Assembly: GCA_900116485.1 (NCBI GenBank)
Contig: FPAX01000005.1
Span: 78,688 to 142,687, forward strand
Length of the DNA stretch: 64,000 nt
DNA from: Selenomonas sp. GACV-9
GTDB lineage: Bacteria > Bacillota > Negativicutes > Selenomonadales > Selenomonadaceae
Direction: 5' to 3'
Part shown: one piece after another, positions 1-8,136 of the stretch
How the letters are laid out: each line of letters begins with the position of its first letter
How positions within the stretch are numbered: the stretch's first letter is position 1
The notes under the pieces: generated by a model
Databases searched by the model: none
Seen by the model: only the letters and a program-made list of their open reading frames with translations
What the model was told of the DNA's origin: nothing
Translations under genes and position numbers: made by a program

Positions 1-173
1 CTAGAAAGAACTATGTACGTCGCGACCTGGTGACGGGAGCAGGTAACTAAGTCCGTAGAACTGGGCGTACGGTCCATTCAGCGGAAACAGAAAAAGTACT
101 ACCCCGTGAACCCCGAGCTGCATACTATCGGGATTCCGTTCCGCACGCACTGACAGACAAACTGCAATTTGCC
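1..173 (-). repeat. Non-coding repeat, copy A (truncated by window edge)
   Basis: This segment is the reverse complement of 18477-18649, with about six mismatches over 173 bp. It ends with the core CACTGACAGACAAACTGC followed by AATTTGCC, exactly matching the outer end of the copy at 18477. It begins at the first base of the window, so the element probably continues upstream. No credible coding frame lies in it. The inverted orientation relative to the second copy means the 18.3 kb between them (ccm, hcp, chemoreceptors, jet) is flanked by inverted repeats. Confidence 0.9.
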
Positions 174-176
174 AAA

Positions 177-212
177 AAGGCCCGATGACTCATCTAAGAG
201 CCATCGGACCTT
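177..212 (-). terminator. Intrinsic terminator of the ccm operon
   Basis: On the minus strand, AAGGTCCGATGG and CATCGGGCCTT form an 11-bp stem with one G-T pair and a loop of about 12 nt, followed by a T run. It lies 39 bases after the ccmF stop codon and directly next to the repeat. Confidence 0.75.
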
Positions 213-250
213 CATATATTCATAGAGCTGCTATCCCAGCCCCCATATCC

Positions 251-2350
251 TTATCTTTTGACCGCCACAAGCGTCCCCACACAGACCAGCACACTGCCGA
301 GCCACAATACCCAGATGAAGGGTTTCGTGCTGACGCTGGCGGTGATTGCCTGCTGCGTCTCCGTCTCGATGGACGGCAGGATTTCCAGCCGCGCCTGTTT
401 CTGGTCAGCTGAGACGCCAGTCAGCCGCACGCGTTTCTTGCCGCCGAATACATCGACGGGCTTTGAGGTGCCACCCTCGAGGGTTGCCTGTATCGCCGGC
501 TCGACGCGCTCAATCGTATCGCCATCAGTCACGGCAATGACCGCCTTGACGAGCATCTTGCCGCCGCCCTGCTCCTCGATTGTCGCGCCTTCGTAGCGAT
601 AGGCGTAGAGGTCATCCATATCCATGCGGCCATGTTTCAGGATGAGCTCCTGACGGCCACTGTCCTTGGGGGGCGTCGGGGCGATGTAGATATCGCCGGA
701 CAGCGTCTTGTCGATGGCCGGTTCGCGGGCCGCGTCCTCGCCATTGGCGCGAAGTTTCGTCAGAGCGCGTACCTCACGGCCATCCACCGTATAGATGTAG
801 TATTTGGCACTCATATCATCAGCGAACTGCTGGCCCTTGAAGACGATCTCATGACCGTAGAGAGATACCGGATCATCCACCGCCAGTTCCTTGGAAACCG
901 ACTGGCTGCCGCTGCCTGCCAGCACGATGGCCAGCAGCGACAAGCCAAGGCCAGCATGTGCCACCATGCCGCCAAAGCCCAATGCCTGCCGCTGCCAGCT
1001 AAGCACCGAGGCTGCTGCACCAAGCAGTGATGCCCCTGCCAATACCAGCGGCATGACCTGATGGACACCGGCCAGCCAGGCAGCCGCCGCCCCCAGCAGG
1101 AAGAATACGACAAGGGGCATGCCTGCGGCAGCTTTGTTGCCAGCACCGTAGCGATGCAGGCAGGCGTAGGCCAGACAGAGCATCATGACGACGGCCAGTG
1201 GCAGCGTCGTGCGCACATAGAAAGCCGTATCAACAGCGGCAGGCTTGCCCACCAGCTGTGTCAAGAGCGGCATCGACATGCCGAGGAAGATAACCGCAGC
1301 GATAAAGACGAGTACGAGGGCTCCGAGCAGCACCGTAAACTCACGACTGTCATAGGAGGGATACATCTCCCCCTTCGGCAGCTTATTGACCTGCACCGTC
1401 AGCAGCAGCAGGCCACTGACAAGAACGATGGCATTGACCACGGCAATCGTCATGCCAATGCTCGTGCCGCTGAAGGAATGCACCGAGAAGTCACCGAGGA
1501 TGCCGCTGCGCGTCAAGAACGTGCCATAGAGCACCAAGGAAAACGCAAACACTGCCGCCAGATGTACCATCGACAGGACTGCCGCACGGATTCTCGCCAC
1601 GCGCAGTACATGGATGAAGATACCGGCCACCAGCCAGGGCACCAGCGACGAATTCTCCACCGGATCCCAGCCCCAGAAACCGCCCCAGCCCAGCACTTTA
1701 TAGGCCCAGTAACCGCCGATGAAGATGCCCGCACCGAGGAAAGCCCAGGCCACCAACGCCCATTTGCGGGCCGCCTCAAGCCATTCCTTTGCCGCCCGGC
1801 TCTCGATAAGCGCGGCCGCGCTGTAAGCAAACGGCACAGCCAGCAGCGCATAGCCGATGAAGATGACCGGCGGGTGGATGGCCATCCAAGGATCCTGCAA
1901 GAGCGGATTCAGCCCGACGCCATTTTCCACAGCGACTTCCTGCGGCAGGAAGGGGCTCTTGGCCAGCACAAGTATCGCCAGCAGCGTCTGCAGGATCATA
2001 TACACAGCCATGCCGACTGGCGACAGCCGCTGACGGAAACTCAAGACCACGCCCACGAATGCGTGGATAAGCAGCCAGAGCAAGAACGAACCCTGCTGTC
2101 CAGCCCAAAACGCCGAAAACTTATAGACCGCTGGAAGTTCCGCCGATGAATAGCTTGCCACATAAGCAATCTCAAAGTGATTGCCTAAAATAAGCCATAC
2201 GAGATAGACGCTGGCACCAGCCGCACCAGCAAAGGACAAGGCTGTAAGGCACCTGCCCCAGCGCTCCATGCGCACCGTGCGGGCCGCATAGCAGAGCAGC
2301 GCGGCCAAAGCCAGCGCCAACGTAATCGCTAAGAATATCGTTCCCACCAA
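251..2350 (-). CDS. ccmF: Cytochrome c maturation heme lyase CcmF
   Basis: A polytopic inner-membrane protein of 699 aa that ligates heme to apocytochrome c in System I maturation, outside the cytoplasmic membrane. The sequence is mostly membrane segments. It carries the tryptophan-rich WWD heme-handling signature around residues 222-240 (WGGFWGWDPVENSSLVPWL), a conserved IHPP histidine near residue 159, and a large soluble domain between about 490 and 670 before the last membrane helix. The length is typical of CcmF. The start is a TTG at 2350, about nine bases after an AAGGGGG ribosome site; a GTG directly follows it. It is the last gene of the crp-ccmABCEF operon, 14 bases after ccmE. No ccmG, ccmH or ccmI follows, which fits the variant System I that has a Cys-type CcmE. 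Confidence 0.95.
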   Translation of the reverse strand: MVGTIFLAITLALALAALLCYAARTVRMERWGRCLTALSFAGAAGASVYLVWLILGNHFEIAYVASYSSAELPAVYKFSAFWAGQQGSFLLWLLIHAFVGVVLSFRQRLSPVGMAVYMILQTLLAILVLAKSPFLPQEVAVENGVGLNPLLQDPWMAIHPPVIFIGYALLAVPFAYSAAALIESRAAKEWLEAARKWALVAWAFLGAGIFIGGYWAYKVLGWGGFWGWDPVENSSLVPWLVAGIFIHVLRVARIRAAVLSMVHLAAVFAFSLVLYGTFLTRSGILGDFSVHSFSGTSIGMTIAVVNAIVLVSGLLLLTVQVNKLPKGEMYPSYDSREFTVLLGALVLVFIAAVIFLGMSMPLLTQLVGKPAAVDTAFYVRTTLPLAVVMMLCLAYACLHRYGAGNKAAAGMPLVVFFLLGAAAAWLAGVHQVMPLVLAGASLLGAAASVLSWQRQALGFGGMVAHAGLGLSLLAIVLAGSGSQSVSKELAVDDPVSLYGHEIVFKGQQFADDMSAKYYIYTVDGREVRALTKLRANGEDAAREPAIDKTLSGDIYIAPTPPKDSGRQELILKHGRMDMDDLYAYRYEGATIEEQGGGKMLVKAVIAVTDGDTIERVEPAIQATLEGGTSKPVDVFGGKKRVRLTGVSADQKQARLEILPSIETETQQAITASVSTKPFIWVLWLGSVLVCVGTLVAVKR

Positions 2351-2364
2351 AAGATAAAGCCCCC

Positions 2365-2739
2365 TTACTTATTTCCCTGCTGCTGCTCGTATTTTGACGG
2401 ACATTTTATCAGCAGCTTGTCCGACTGGAAGGCACCATCCTGATATTTACCTACAGCAACAATATGATGTGCCTCATCGAACTGATCCGGTTTCGTGCCA
2501 TGATAGCGCACGAGCATCGTCTCCCCCGTGTCCTCATCGCGCAGCGTAAAGACGAAATACTCCCCCTCCATATGCGGCGCCTCAGCCGACTCCGCCAGCA
2601 AGCCTTTGACCTGCACGCTGCTCGTCGCCTTCTGCGCCTCAGCGACGCCGACATACGGCGTAACCGAGTCGACAAAGCTGTAGCCAGCATAGCCGATAAA
2701 CGCCAGGATAAGGATTCCCAGCAACACTTTACGATTCAT
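2365..2739 (-). CDS. ccmE: Heme chaperone CcmE, Cys-type (CxxxY) variant
   Basis: A periplasm-facing heme chaperone of 124 aa that receives heme exported with CcmABC and passes it to CcmF. It has one N-terminal membrane anchor (about residues 4-22) followed by a beta-barrel OB-type domain. The usual HxxxY heme-attachment motif is replaced by CPSKY (Cys113 to Tyr117), the CxxxY form known from archaea and some anaerobic bacteria that also lack CcmH. The start codon overlaps the ccmC stop as ATGA, so translation is coupled. The C-terminal tail after the motif is only seven residues. The family assignment is firm; heme attachment through Cys113 is inferred from the known CxxxY proteins. Confidence 0.92.
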   Translation of the reverse strand: MNRKVLLGILILAFIGYAGYSFVDSVTPYVGVAEAQKATSSVQVKGLLAESAEAPHMEGEYFVFTLRDEDTGETMLVRYHGTKPDQFDEAHHIVAVGKYQDGAFQSDKLLIKCPSKYEQQQGNK

Positions 2740-3401
2740 GCCAATGCCTCCTTATCCTTGCCGCTGACGCTTTTTTGCACCAGCCAGGCATATATCAGCG
2801 TCGCATCCAGAAGACCAGCCATCAATGTCATAAGCATCACAGGATCCATGGCGATTGTGCCGCTGCCGTTGATGACTGGCGATGGATGCAGGGAAAAGTA
2901 TAACCGTGGAATGATGAATACCAGAAACGGCACAGTCAAGAACGAGAACAGCGAATAGACTGCCGTCACGCGTGCCCGGCGCTTAGGCTCTGGCATAGCC
3001 GCCCGCAGTGTAAGGTAGGCACCATAGATCAACAGCAGCACGAAAATCGTCGTCTGCCGCGGATCCCAATTCCAATAGGCGCCCCAAGTCAGCTTGGAAA
3101 AGATTGCCCCGCTGACGGTTGCCAGCACAACGAAGATCAGACCAAGTTTTGCCGAGGCCGCACTCAACGCATCAAAACGCATATCCTGCCGCCGCAAATA
3201 CCCAGCGCCCCAGCCAGCGCTCATAAGGAACGCCAGCACAGACACCCAAGCCACAGGAATATGGAAGAACGCGATACGCACATAATTCCCGAGCCCCTCC
3301 GCTGGCGGCACCACGCAAAAGACCAGATAGATAAGCACCACGGACAATAGGCCGATGGCTGCCAATAGGAAATTTCCCTGTTTCAATTTCATCCACTCCA
3401 T
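2736..3401 (-). CDS. ccmC: Heme exporter/heme-handling protein CcmC
   Basis: A 221-aa membrane protein that presents heme on the outer face of the membrane and loads it onto CcmE. Six hydrophobic segments are visible. The WWD motif is at residues 106-117 (WGAYWNWDPRQT), with flanking His47 and a second histidine in FSLHPSP as likely axial heme ligands. The length is typical of the short CcmC proteins. It lies 15 bases after ccmB and overlaps ccmE by four bases. A methionine three codons downstream is an alternative start. No separate ccmD was found near it, as in other reduced ccm clusters. Confidence 0.95.
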   Translation of the reverse strand: MEWMKLKQGNFLLAAIGLLSVVLIYLVFCVVPPAEGLGNYVRIAFFHIPVAWVSVLAFLMSAGWGAGYLRRQDMRFDALSAASAKLGLIFVVLATVSGAIFSKLTWGAYWNWDPRQTTIFVLLLIYGAYLTLRAAMPEPKRRARVTAVYSLFSFLTVPFLVFIIPRLYFSLHPSPVINGSGTIAMDPVMLMTLMAGLLDATLIYAWLVQKSVSGKDKEALA

Positions 3402-3416
3402 ATTTATAGAAGGTAT

Positions 3417-4088
3417 TCAGTCTTCATACCAAAGATAATCAAACAAGATCGATGCCCCCACGGTCAGGATGAGATCATAGAGCCCCATCCCCACAAGATA
3501 GGACCCCGTGACAGCCCCGCTGCCAAGAGCCCCTGCCGTCAAGGAAATGGCGGGCAGGAACACCGGCAGGATGACCGGCAGCATCAATATCGAAAACAAG
3601 CCGCTATGGACGCTCGCCCCCGTCGTCAAGGCCGCAATCAATGTACCTGCGGCCGCAATGCCGCCGCAGCCCAATAGCAGGACACCTGCTAATAGCACGG
3701 GTGCCGCGACTGTCACATCAAGCAGCAGCAGGAAAAGCGGCGTGATGAATGCAGCCAGCACCACCATGAGGAAAAAGGTGTAGAGCATCTTGCCCATGAG
3801 CACTGCCTGGGATGGCCCATAGATACGGAGTGCCAGAAGTGTTCCCGCCGTATCCTCATCGGCAAAGACCCGGTCAGCACCAGCCAGTGACGCAAAGAAC
3901 AAGATGACCCATAAGAGTGCCGCCAGCAAACGCGGTTCCAATGTGCCGCCCTGCAACGCCAGACTGACACAGGCCAGCGTCGTAAGCGCAAACATGAACA
4001 TCGCAGCCCAGGCAGCCTTGAAACGCAGGCCTGCCGTCAATTCTTTCCGAAAGACGAGCTTAATGCCCTGCCAGATGGATTGCCGCAT
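3417..4088 (-). CDS. ccmB: Heme ABC transporter permease CcmB
   Basis: The permease partner of CcmA in the ABC complex that drives release of holo-CcmE. It is about 223 aa with six predicted membrane helices, the normal CcmB size. The frame extends further upstream, but the start at 4088 (MRQSIWQGIKLV) is chosen because it has a strong GGGAGGAGG ribosome site nine bases away and matches the usual CcmB N terminus. The gene then overlaps the end of ccmA by 29 bases, consistent with tight translational coupling. Confidence 0.92.
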   Translation of the reverse strand: MRQSIWQGIKLVFRKELTAGLRFKAAWAAMFMFALTTLACVSLALQGGTLEPRLLAALLWVILFFASLAGADRVFADEDTAGTLLALRIYGPSQAVLMGKMLYTFFLMVVLAAFITPLFLLLLDVTVAAPVLLAGVLLLGCGGIAAAGTLIAALTTGASVHSGLFSILMLPVILPVFLPAISLTAGALGSGAVTGSYLVGMGLYDLILTVGASILFDYLWYED

Positions 4089-4689
4089 CAGCTGCCGCCT
4101 CCTCCCGTTCGTCATTGGTAGCCCAGAGCACGAGCCGCCCTTCATCGGCGGCCTGCCGCGCCTCGCGGATGATCAGCTCCCGGCCAGCTGCATCGAGGTT
4201 TGCCCCCGGCTCATCGAGCAGCCAGATATCTGCCTCCGATGCGAGGAGCGCTGCCAGCTTCAGCCGCTGACGCATGCCCGTCGAGAATTCGCCAGTAAAT
4301 GCCGTCGCGATTTCTGTTTCCCGCAGGCCAACGCGCACCATCAAGGCCGAAAACGCCGTATCGTCCAGCGTGATGCCCCGGAGCCCGAGCAGGAATGCGA
4401 GATTTTCCCGCGCCGTGAGCCGCGGATAGAACTTCAGCTCCGGCGTCACCAGCGCCAGCCGGCTGCGCAGCTCCGCACGGCGCATCTCCTGTCCCGCATC
4501 CTTGACGCTGACCTTGCCGCTTGTTGGTTGCAGCAGATGTGCCGCCAGTTTCAGCATTGTCGACTTGCCGCTGCCGTTATGACCAGTCACGGCCGTAACC
4601 ATCCCGCCCCGCAGGCTCACATCGATATCCTTGAAGATTGTCCGGCCATGGAATGACTGGGAGACCTTCGCAAACGTTATCGTCACCAT
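4060..4689 (-). CDS. ccmA: Heme ABC transporter ATPase CcmA
   Basis: The 209-aa ATP-binding subunit of the CcmABC complex in cytochrome c maturation. Walker A is GHNGSGKST (residues 36-44), the ABC signature is STGMRQRLKLA (about 131-141), and Walker B is IWLLDEPGANLD just after it. A D-loop follows. The start ATG lies a few bases after the stop codon of the crp/fnr gene, and its ribosome site (GGTGA) is inside the end of that gene, so the regulator and the ccm genes are likely one transcript. Identification rests on the CcmB neighbour as well as on the ATPase motifs. Confidence 0.93.
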   Translation of the reverse strand: MVTITFAKVSQSFHGRTIFKDIDVSLRGGMVTAVTGHNGSGKSTMLKLAAHLLQPTSGKVSVKDAGQEMRRAELRSRLALVTPELKFYPRLTARENLAFLLGLRGITLDDTAFSALMVRVGLRETEIATAFTGEFSTGMRQRLKLAALLASEADIWLLDEPGANLDAAGRELIIREARQAADEGRLVLWATNDEREEAAADAAIHLAGH

Positions 4690-4695
4690 AGCTCA

Positions 4696-5373
4696 TCACC
4701 CGATCTTGGCCTTATTGAGCCGCAGCCAGTCATCGCCGACAGTCAGTATGCCCTCGGCCTTCATCGCTGCGATCTCACGGGTCAGGGCGCTGCGGTTGCA
4801 CTCGATTTCCTTGGCGAACTGTACGCGGCCAGGAACCTTTACCTGCTCATTCTGATAGCGCCCTTCACGCTGCAACAGATAGGTAATCAGCCGCTCCCGC
4901 AGCGTCTTTTGCGACAAGAGCTGTATCTTTTCCATCATCATGACATTCTTGCGGCAGAATGCCTCCAAAAGGTTCCGCATGACCAGCCCATGGGTACGGC
5001 CAAGTTTCGGCCCGGCCACCAAAAGGGAACGATACGACACCCAAAGCACGATGGCATCGGTAAGCGTCTCAATCGAGGTATTGTTGTTTGGCTGAAACTG
5101 CGGCAGGATTGCCGAGGCACTGCCCATCATCGCGCCACGTTCCAGCTTATGCCCCACCGACTCATTGCCAAAGCGGTCCTCGGCAATGACCTGGGCCTGT
5201 CCCTCGACGATTACGCCGATATTCGCATTTGGCTCATAGGCCTTGAGTATCCGCGTTCCTTTCTCATAGCGCTTGACTGCTGCTCCAGTACTCGCTATGA
5301 AACGATCTACCTCCGCCGCGGAAACATCCCGGAATAGCGGCAGTTCATGCAGATCTAACTGATAGCCATGCAT
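4696..5373 (-). CDS. Crp/Fnr-family transcriptional regulator
   Basis: A 225-aa regulator with an N-terminal cyclic-nucleotide-binding-type beta barrel (about 15-125), a dimerisation helix (about 130-160) and a C-terminal winged helix whose recognition helix is around IECNRSALTREIAAMK. No Fnr-type four-cysteine cluster motif is seen, so it is not a classical Fe-S Fnr. The start at 5373 (MHGYQLD) is chosen because GGGAGG precedes it; an in-frame ATG at 5415 lies upstream of the predicted transcription start near 5407 and is unlikely. The gene is the first of the ccm operon and lies just downstream of hcp. Related palindromes at both promoters suggest autoregulation and control of hcp, much like HcpR-type regulators; that role is inference. 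Confidence 0.9.
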   Translation of the reverse strand: MHGYQLDLHELPLFRDVSAAEVDRFIASTGAAVKRYEKGTRILKAYEPNANIGVIVEGQAQVIAEDRFGNESVGHKLERGAMMGSASAILPQFQPNNNTSIETLTDAIVLWVSYRSLLVAGPKLGRTHGLVMRNLLEAFCRKNVMMMEKIQLLSQKTLRERLITYLLQREGRYQNEQVKVPGRVQFAKEIECNRSALTREIAAMKAEGILTVGDDWLRLNKAKIG

Positions 5374-5413
5374 CAAGATCCCTCCCATACACTTTCGCTT
5401 TGCATCTGGCTTC

Positions 5414-5455
5414 ATTATATCATTTCAAATCACACACATATGTTGCACAGGCAAC
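5414..5455 (-). promoter_or_regulatory. crp/fnr-ccm promoter with class II operator
   Basis: On the minus strand a perfect TATAAT (5414-5419) has no recognisable -35 box. The palindrome GTTGC-N4-GCAAC (5442-5455) is centred 29.5 bases upstream of the first T of the -10 box, that is at about -41.5, the classical position for a Crp/Fnr activator. Confidence 0.6.
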
Positions 5456-5516
5456 TCACTACTGCAACTATTCTACTCTTTTCACCCGATTCCTGCCTTG
5501 GACATTCTTACAAAAA

Positions 5517-5558
5517 GGCAGCCTGTCACCATGGATAAAACCACAACAACAGACTGCC
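5517..5558 (-). terminator. Possible hcp terminator
   Basis: On the minus strand GGCAGTCTGT pairs with ACAGGCTGCC, with one mismatch and a loop of about 22 nt, and is followed by TTTTTG. It lies 20-60 bases after the hcp stop codon. The large loop makes it weaker than the other terminators here. Confidence 0.5.
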
Positions 5559-5578
5559 ATTATGTCAGTGAGCTAAAC

Positions 5579-7213
5579 TTAGCCAATCATCTTCTTGATA
5601 TCTTCCTCGACGGTGGTAATGCCACCGATGCCGAAGTTCTCCACGAGAACCTTCGCCACATTCGGGGACAGGAATGCCGGCAGCGTCGGGCCGAGATGGA
5701 TGTTCTTGACCCCAAGATGCAGCAGGGCCAGCAGCACGATAACAGCCTTCTGCTCGTACCAGGCAATATTGTAGGCAATCGGCAGCTCATTGACATCCTC
5801 AAGGCCAAATACCTCCTTGAGCTTCAAGGCAATAAGCGCCAGGCTGTACGAATCGTTGCACTGGCCAGCATCGAGCACGCGCGGGATGCCGCCGATATCG
5901 CCAAGATCCATCTTGATGTACTTGTACTTCGCGCAGCCAGCCGTCAGGATGACCGTATCCTGCGGCAGAGCCTTGGCAAACTCCGCATAATACTCGCGGG
6001 ATTTCATACGGCCGTCGCAACCAGCCATGACGACAAACTTCTTGATGGCGCCGGATTTTACTGCCTCAACGACCTTATCGGCCACAGCAAAGACCTGCTC
6101 ATGGGCAAAACCGCCGACGATCTGCCCCTGCTCCAGCTCCGTCGGAGCCGCACATTTCTTGGCCAGCTCAATGATAGGGCCGAAATCCTTTGTGCCATCA
6201 GCTTTCGCTGCGATGTGCTGGCAGCCCGGCACGCCCGTAGCTCCCGTCGTGAACAGACGCTCCTGATACGATGCCTTCGGCGGCACGACGCAGTTCGTCG
6301 TCATAAGGATTGGGCCATGGAAAGCCTCGAACTCCTCTTTCTGTTTCCACCAAGCATTGCCGTAGTTGCCGGCGAAGTTCTCATACTTCTTGAACTTCGG
6401 ATAGTAATGAGCCGGCAGCATCTCACCATGGGTGTAGACATCGACTCCCGTCCCCTGCGTCTGCTCCAGGAGCATCTCAAGATCCTTGAGATCATGGCCG
6501 GAAATCAGGATGCCCGGATTCTGGCGCACACCGAGATCGACCTTCGTAAGCTCCGGATTGCCATAGGTTCCCGTATTTGCCTTATCCAGGAGAGCCATGC
6601 CATCGACACCCCATTTGCCCGTCTCCAGCGTCAGCGCCGTAAGGTCATCGCCCGTCAGGCTGTCGTCCAGCAGCTTGGCCAGCGCCGACTGCGCAAAGGC
6701 ATCGATGGCCTCATTCTCATAGCCCAGGACATTGGCATGTTTCTGATAAGCCGCCAAACCTTTGAGACCATAGGTGATGAGCTCGCGCAGGCTGCGGATA
6801 TCCTCGTTCTCCGTTGCCAGGATGCCGACTTTAGCAGCTTTTGCAGCAAAGCCATCTTCTGCATCATTCCAAAGCGCTGCCTCGGGCAGGTTCTCGCGGG
6901 TCGCCAGGCTCGCCAGAAGCTCCGTCTTCAGCGCCAGCGTATCCTTGATACGGCCGGCGATCGCCTCTTGATCGAAGTTAGCATTAGTAATCGTCACGAA
7001 CAGGTTCAGCGTAATCAGATGATTGACCTCAGCTGCTACCTTCTTGCCCTCAGCGCGCAGACGCGTCGTAACAGCCGACAGCCCCTTCGTCACATAGATC
7101 AGCAGATCCTGCATCGCTGCCACTTCCGGCTTCTTGCCGCAGGCACCGACCTGCGTGCAGCCCTTGCAGCCTGCCGTCTCCTGGCACTGATAGCAAAACA
7201 TCTTGTTTTCCAT
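5579..7213 (-). CDS. hcp: Hybrid cluster protein (hydroxylamine reductase-type, NO detoxification)
   Basis: A cytoplasmic redox enzyme of 544 aa carrying one cubane cluster and one hybrid Fe-S-O cluster. In vitro it reduces hydroxylamine; in cells it is tied to nitric oxide detoxification. The N terminus has the cubane motif Cys7-x2-Cys10-x8-Cys19-x5-Cys25, the spacing of the anaerobe class with [4Fe-4S]. Conserved cysteine and glutamate ligand segments for the hybrid cluster follow (for example [35 protein letters not shown]). The start at 7213 has a good AAAAGGAGCG site; the frame is open further up but [10 protein letters not shown] is the family's normal start. It is a single-gene unit with its own palindrome-bearing promoter. 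No hcr reductase gene is adjacent. Confidence 0.96.
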   Translation of the reverse strand: MENKMFCYQCQETAGCKGCTQVGACGKKPEVAAMQDLLIYVTKGLSAVTTRLRAEGKKVAAEVNHLITLNLFVTITNANFDQEAIAGRIKDTLALKTELLASLATRENLPEAALWNDAEDGFAAKAAKVGILATENEDIRSLRELITYGLKGLAAYQKHANVLGYENEAIDAFAQSALAKLLDDSLTGDDLTALTLETGKWGVDGMALLDKANTGTYGNPELTKVDLGVRQNPGILISGHDLKDLEMLLEQTQGTGVDVYTHGEMLPAHYYPKFKKYENFAGNYGNAWWKQKEEFEAFHGPILMTTNCVVPPKASYQERLFTTGATGVPGCQHIAAKADGTKDFGPIIELAKKCAAPTELEQGQIVGGFAHEQVFAVADKVVEAVKSGAIKKFVVMAGCDGRMKSREYYAEFAKALPQDTVILTAGCAKYKYIKMDLGDIGGIPRVLDAGQCNDSYSLALIALKLKEVFGLEDVNELPIAYNIAWYEQKAVIVLLALLHLGVKNIHLGPTLPAFLSPNVAKVLVENFGIGGITTVEEDIKKMIG

Positions 7214-7292
7214 GAAATATCGCTCCTTTTCGCGCTCTCTAAAATCGGAATCATAATACACAAACCATAGGGTTCATCTCTCAACACATCCC

Positions 7293-7335
7293 ATTATAGC
7301 GGCGCGTCCAGGGACAGGCTGTAACATTCGCTACA
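7293..7335 (-). promoter_or_regulatory. hcp promoter with class II Crp/Fnr-type operator
   Basis: On the minus strand TATAAT (7293-7298) lacks a -35 box. The imperfect palindrome TGTAGCGAATGTTACA (7320-7335) is centred 29.5 bases upstream of the -10, at about -41.5. On the plus strand it reads TGTAAC-ATTC-GCTACA, matching the crp/fnr operator TGTTGC-ACAG-GCAACT as TGTWRC-N4-GCWACW. Confidence 0.6.
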
Positions 7336-7374
7336 CCTCAAGATAAAAGCTGACACCAAGATTGCAAAAAAAAA

Positions 7375-7399
7375 GACCCTCTTCCCATAGAAGAAGGTC
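7375..7399 (-). terminator. Intrinsic terminator of the VSNFG-repeat gene
   Basis: On the minus strand GACCTTCTTC pairs with GAAGAGGGTC (one G-T pair) and is followed by a run of about ten T. It lies 18 bases after the stop of the preceding gene. Confidence 0.85.
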
Positions 7400-7416
7400 A
7401 TCCCATTGTTTTCATC

Positions 7417-7938
7417 TTACGCACCAATATCAACGCTGCCGCCGGCTTTTTTCTGGAAATCAGCGAACTGCGTATAAGCTTTCTGACGAGCCTGCATGAT
7501 CTGAGCATTGATTTGCTGGAAACCACTCTTGCCGAGTTTCGTCTCCGTCCCGAAGTTCGACACCCGCGTGATGTCTGCGGTTGCCTTCATGCCCTTGGAC
7601 AGGTTTCTGGCACCCTGCTCCGCATCTGCCTTGATCTGCTGCTGGAACTTGCTCGAACCGATCTTCGTCTCATTGCCGAAGTTCGATACTTCGTAATAAG
7701 ACTTGCTACGATCCATGAGCATTGCTGTCTTGCTCTCGCCAATATCGACAATCGTCTTATTGGCATGCTGGAATACGCTGCTGCCAAGTTTTGTCTCGTT
7801 GCCAAAATTCGACACCTTGGTGTACGATGCTGCCGCCTCGCTATGCGCCTTCGCCGCCTGCTGTCCCTTCGCCGTGACTTCGCGATTCATCTGAGGGAAA
7901 CTGGTCAGCGTCGTGATGCTTACCGCGGATATACCCAT
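7417..7938 (-). CDS. Unrecognised protein with three VSNFGxETK repeats
   Basis: A 173-aa protein that I do not recognise. It contains three near-identical 16-residue motifs, VSNFGNETKLGSSVFQ (42-57), VSNFGNETKIGSSKFQ (84-99) and VSNFGTETKLGKSGFQ (126-141), placed exactly 42 residues apart. The 26-residue linkers are Ala/Gln/Lys-rich and look helical. There is no signal peptide or membrane segment; the N terminus (MGISAVSITTLTSFPQMN) is short and mildly hydrophobic. A GAGAGGG ribosome site, a strong promoter and a terminator make it a well-defined single-gene unit between hcp and a chemoreceptor. It may be a structural or surface-associated repeat protein; no function can be assigned. Confidence 0.85.
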   Translation of the reverse strand: MGISAVSITTLTSFPQMNREVTAKGQQAAKAHSEAAASYTKVSNFGNETKLGSSVFQHANKTIVDIGESKTAMLMDRSKSYYEVSNFGNETKIGSSKFQQQIKADAEQGARNLSKGMKATADITRVSNFGTETKLGKSGFQQINAQIMQARQKAYTQFADFQKKAGGSVDIGA

Positions 7939-8008
7939 GACAATCCCTCTCTTTCCTTGTACATTTCCTTAATCCTTTATATCAATAGGTATATTTCTCT
8001 ACATATAT

Positions 8009-8037
8009 ATTATAATATCAGTTTTATCGTTTTTCAA
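8009..8037 (-). promoter_or_regulatory. Strong sigma-70-type promoter of the VSNFG-repeat gene
   Basis: On the minus strand TTGAAA (8032-8037), a 17-base AT-rich spacer and TATAAT (8009-8014) lie about 70 bases upstream of the start codon. Confidence 0.7.
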
Positions 8038-8087
8038 TAGTTTTGTGTTCGATTTTAAATTGTTTTAGTTTACTTGCTTTTTAGAAA

Positions 8088-8125
8088 AAGGTATCATCTC
8101 TGCTCCCCACAGGAATGATACCTTT
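8088..8125 (-). terminator. Intrinsic terminator of the first chemoreceptor gene
   Basis: AAAGGTATCAT pairs with ATGATACCTTT around a loop of about 16 nt, followed by TTTTTC on the minus strand, just after the gene ending at 8137. Confidence 0.8.
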
Positions 8126-8136
8126 GCTAAAACATA

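Noticed and set aside
5374..5415. Longer N terminus of the Crp/Fnr regulator from 5415
   Set aside because: The predicted -10 box at 5414-5419 puts the transcription start downstream of that ATG.
5498..7270. A 590-codon open frame on the plus strand opposite hcp
   Set aside because: It is a shadow of hcp caused by its codon bias: no ribosome site, no recognisable domain, and hcp on the other strand is complete and conserved.
7939..8136. Possible tRNA or small RNA in the gap before the first chemoreceptor
   Set aside because: Only a promoter, an AT-rich stretch and a terminator are visible; no cloverleaf or conserved RNA pattern. I found no tRNA or rRNA gene anywhere in the window.
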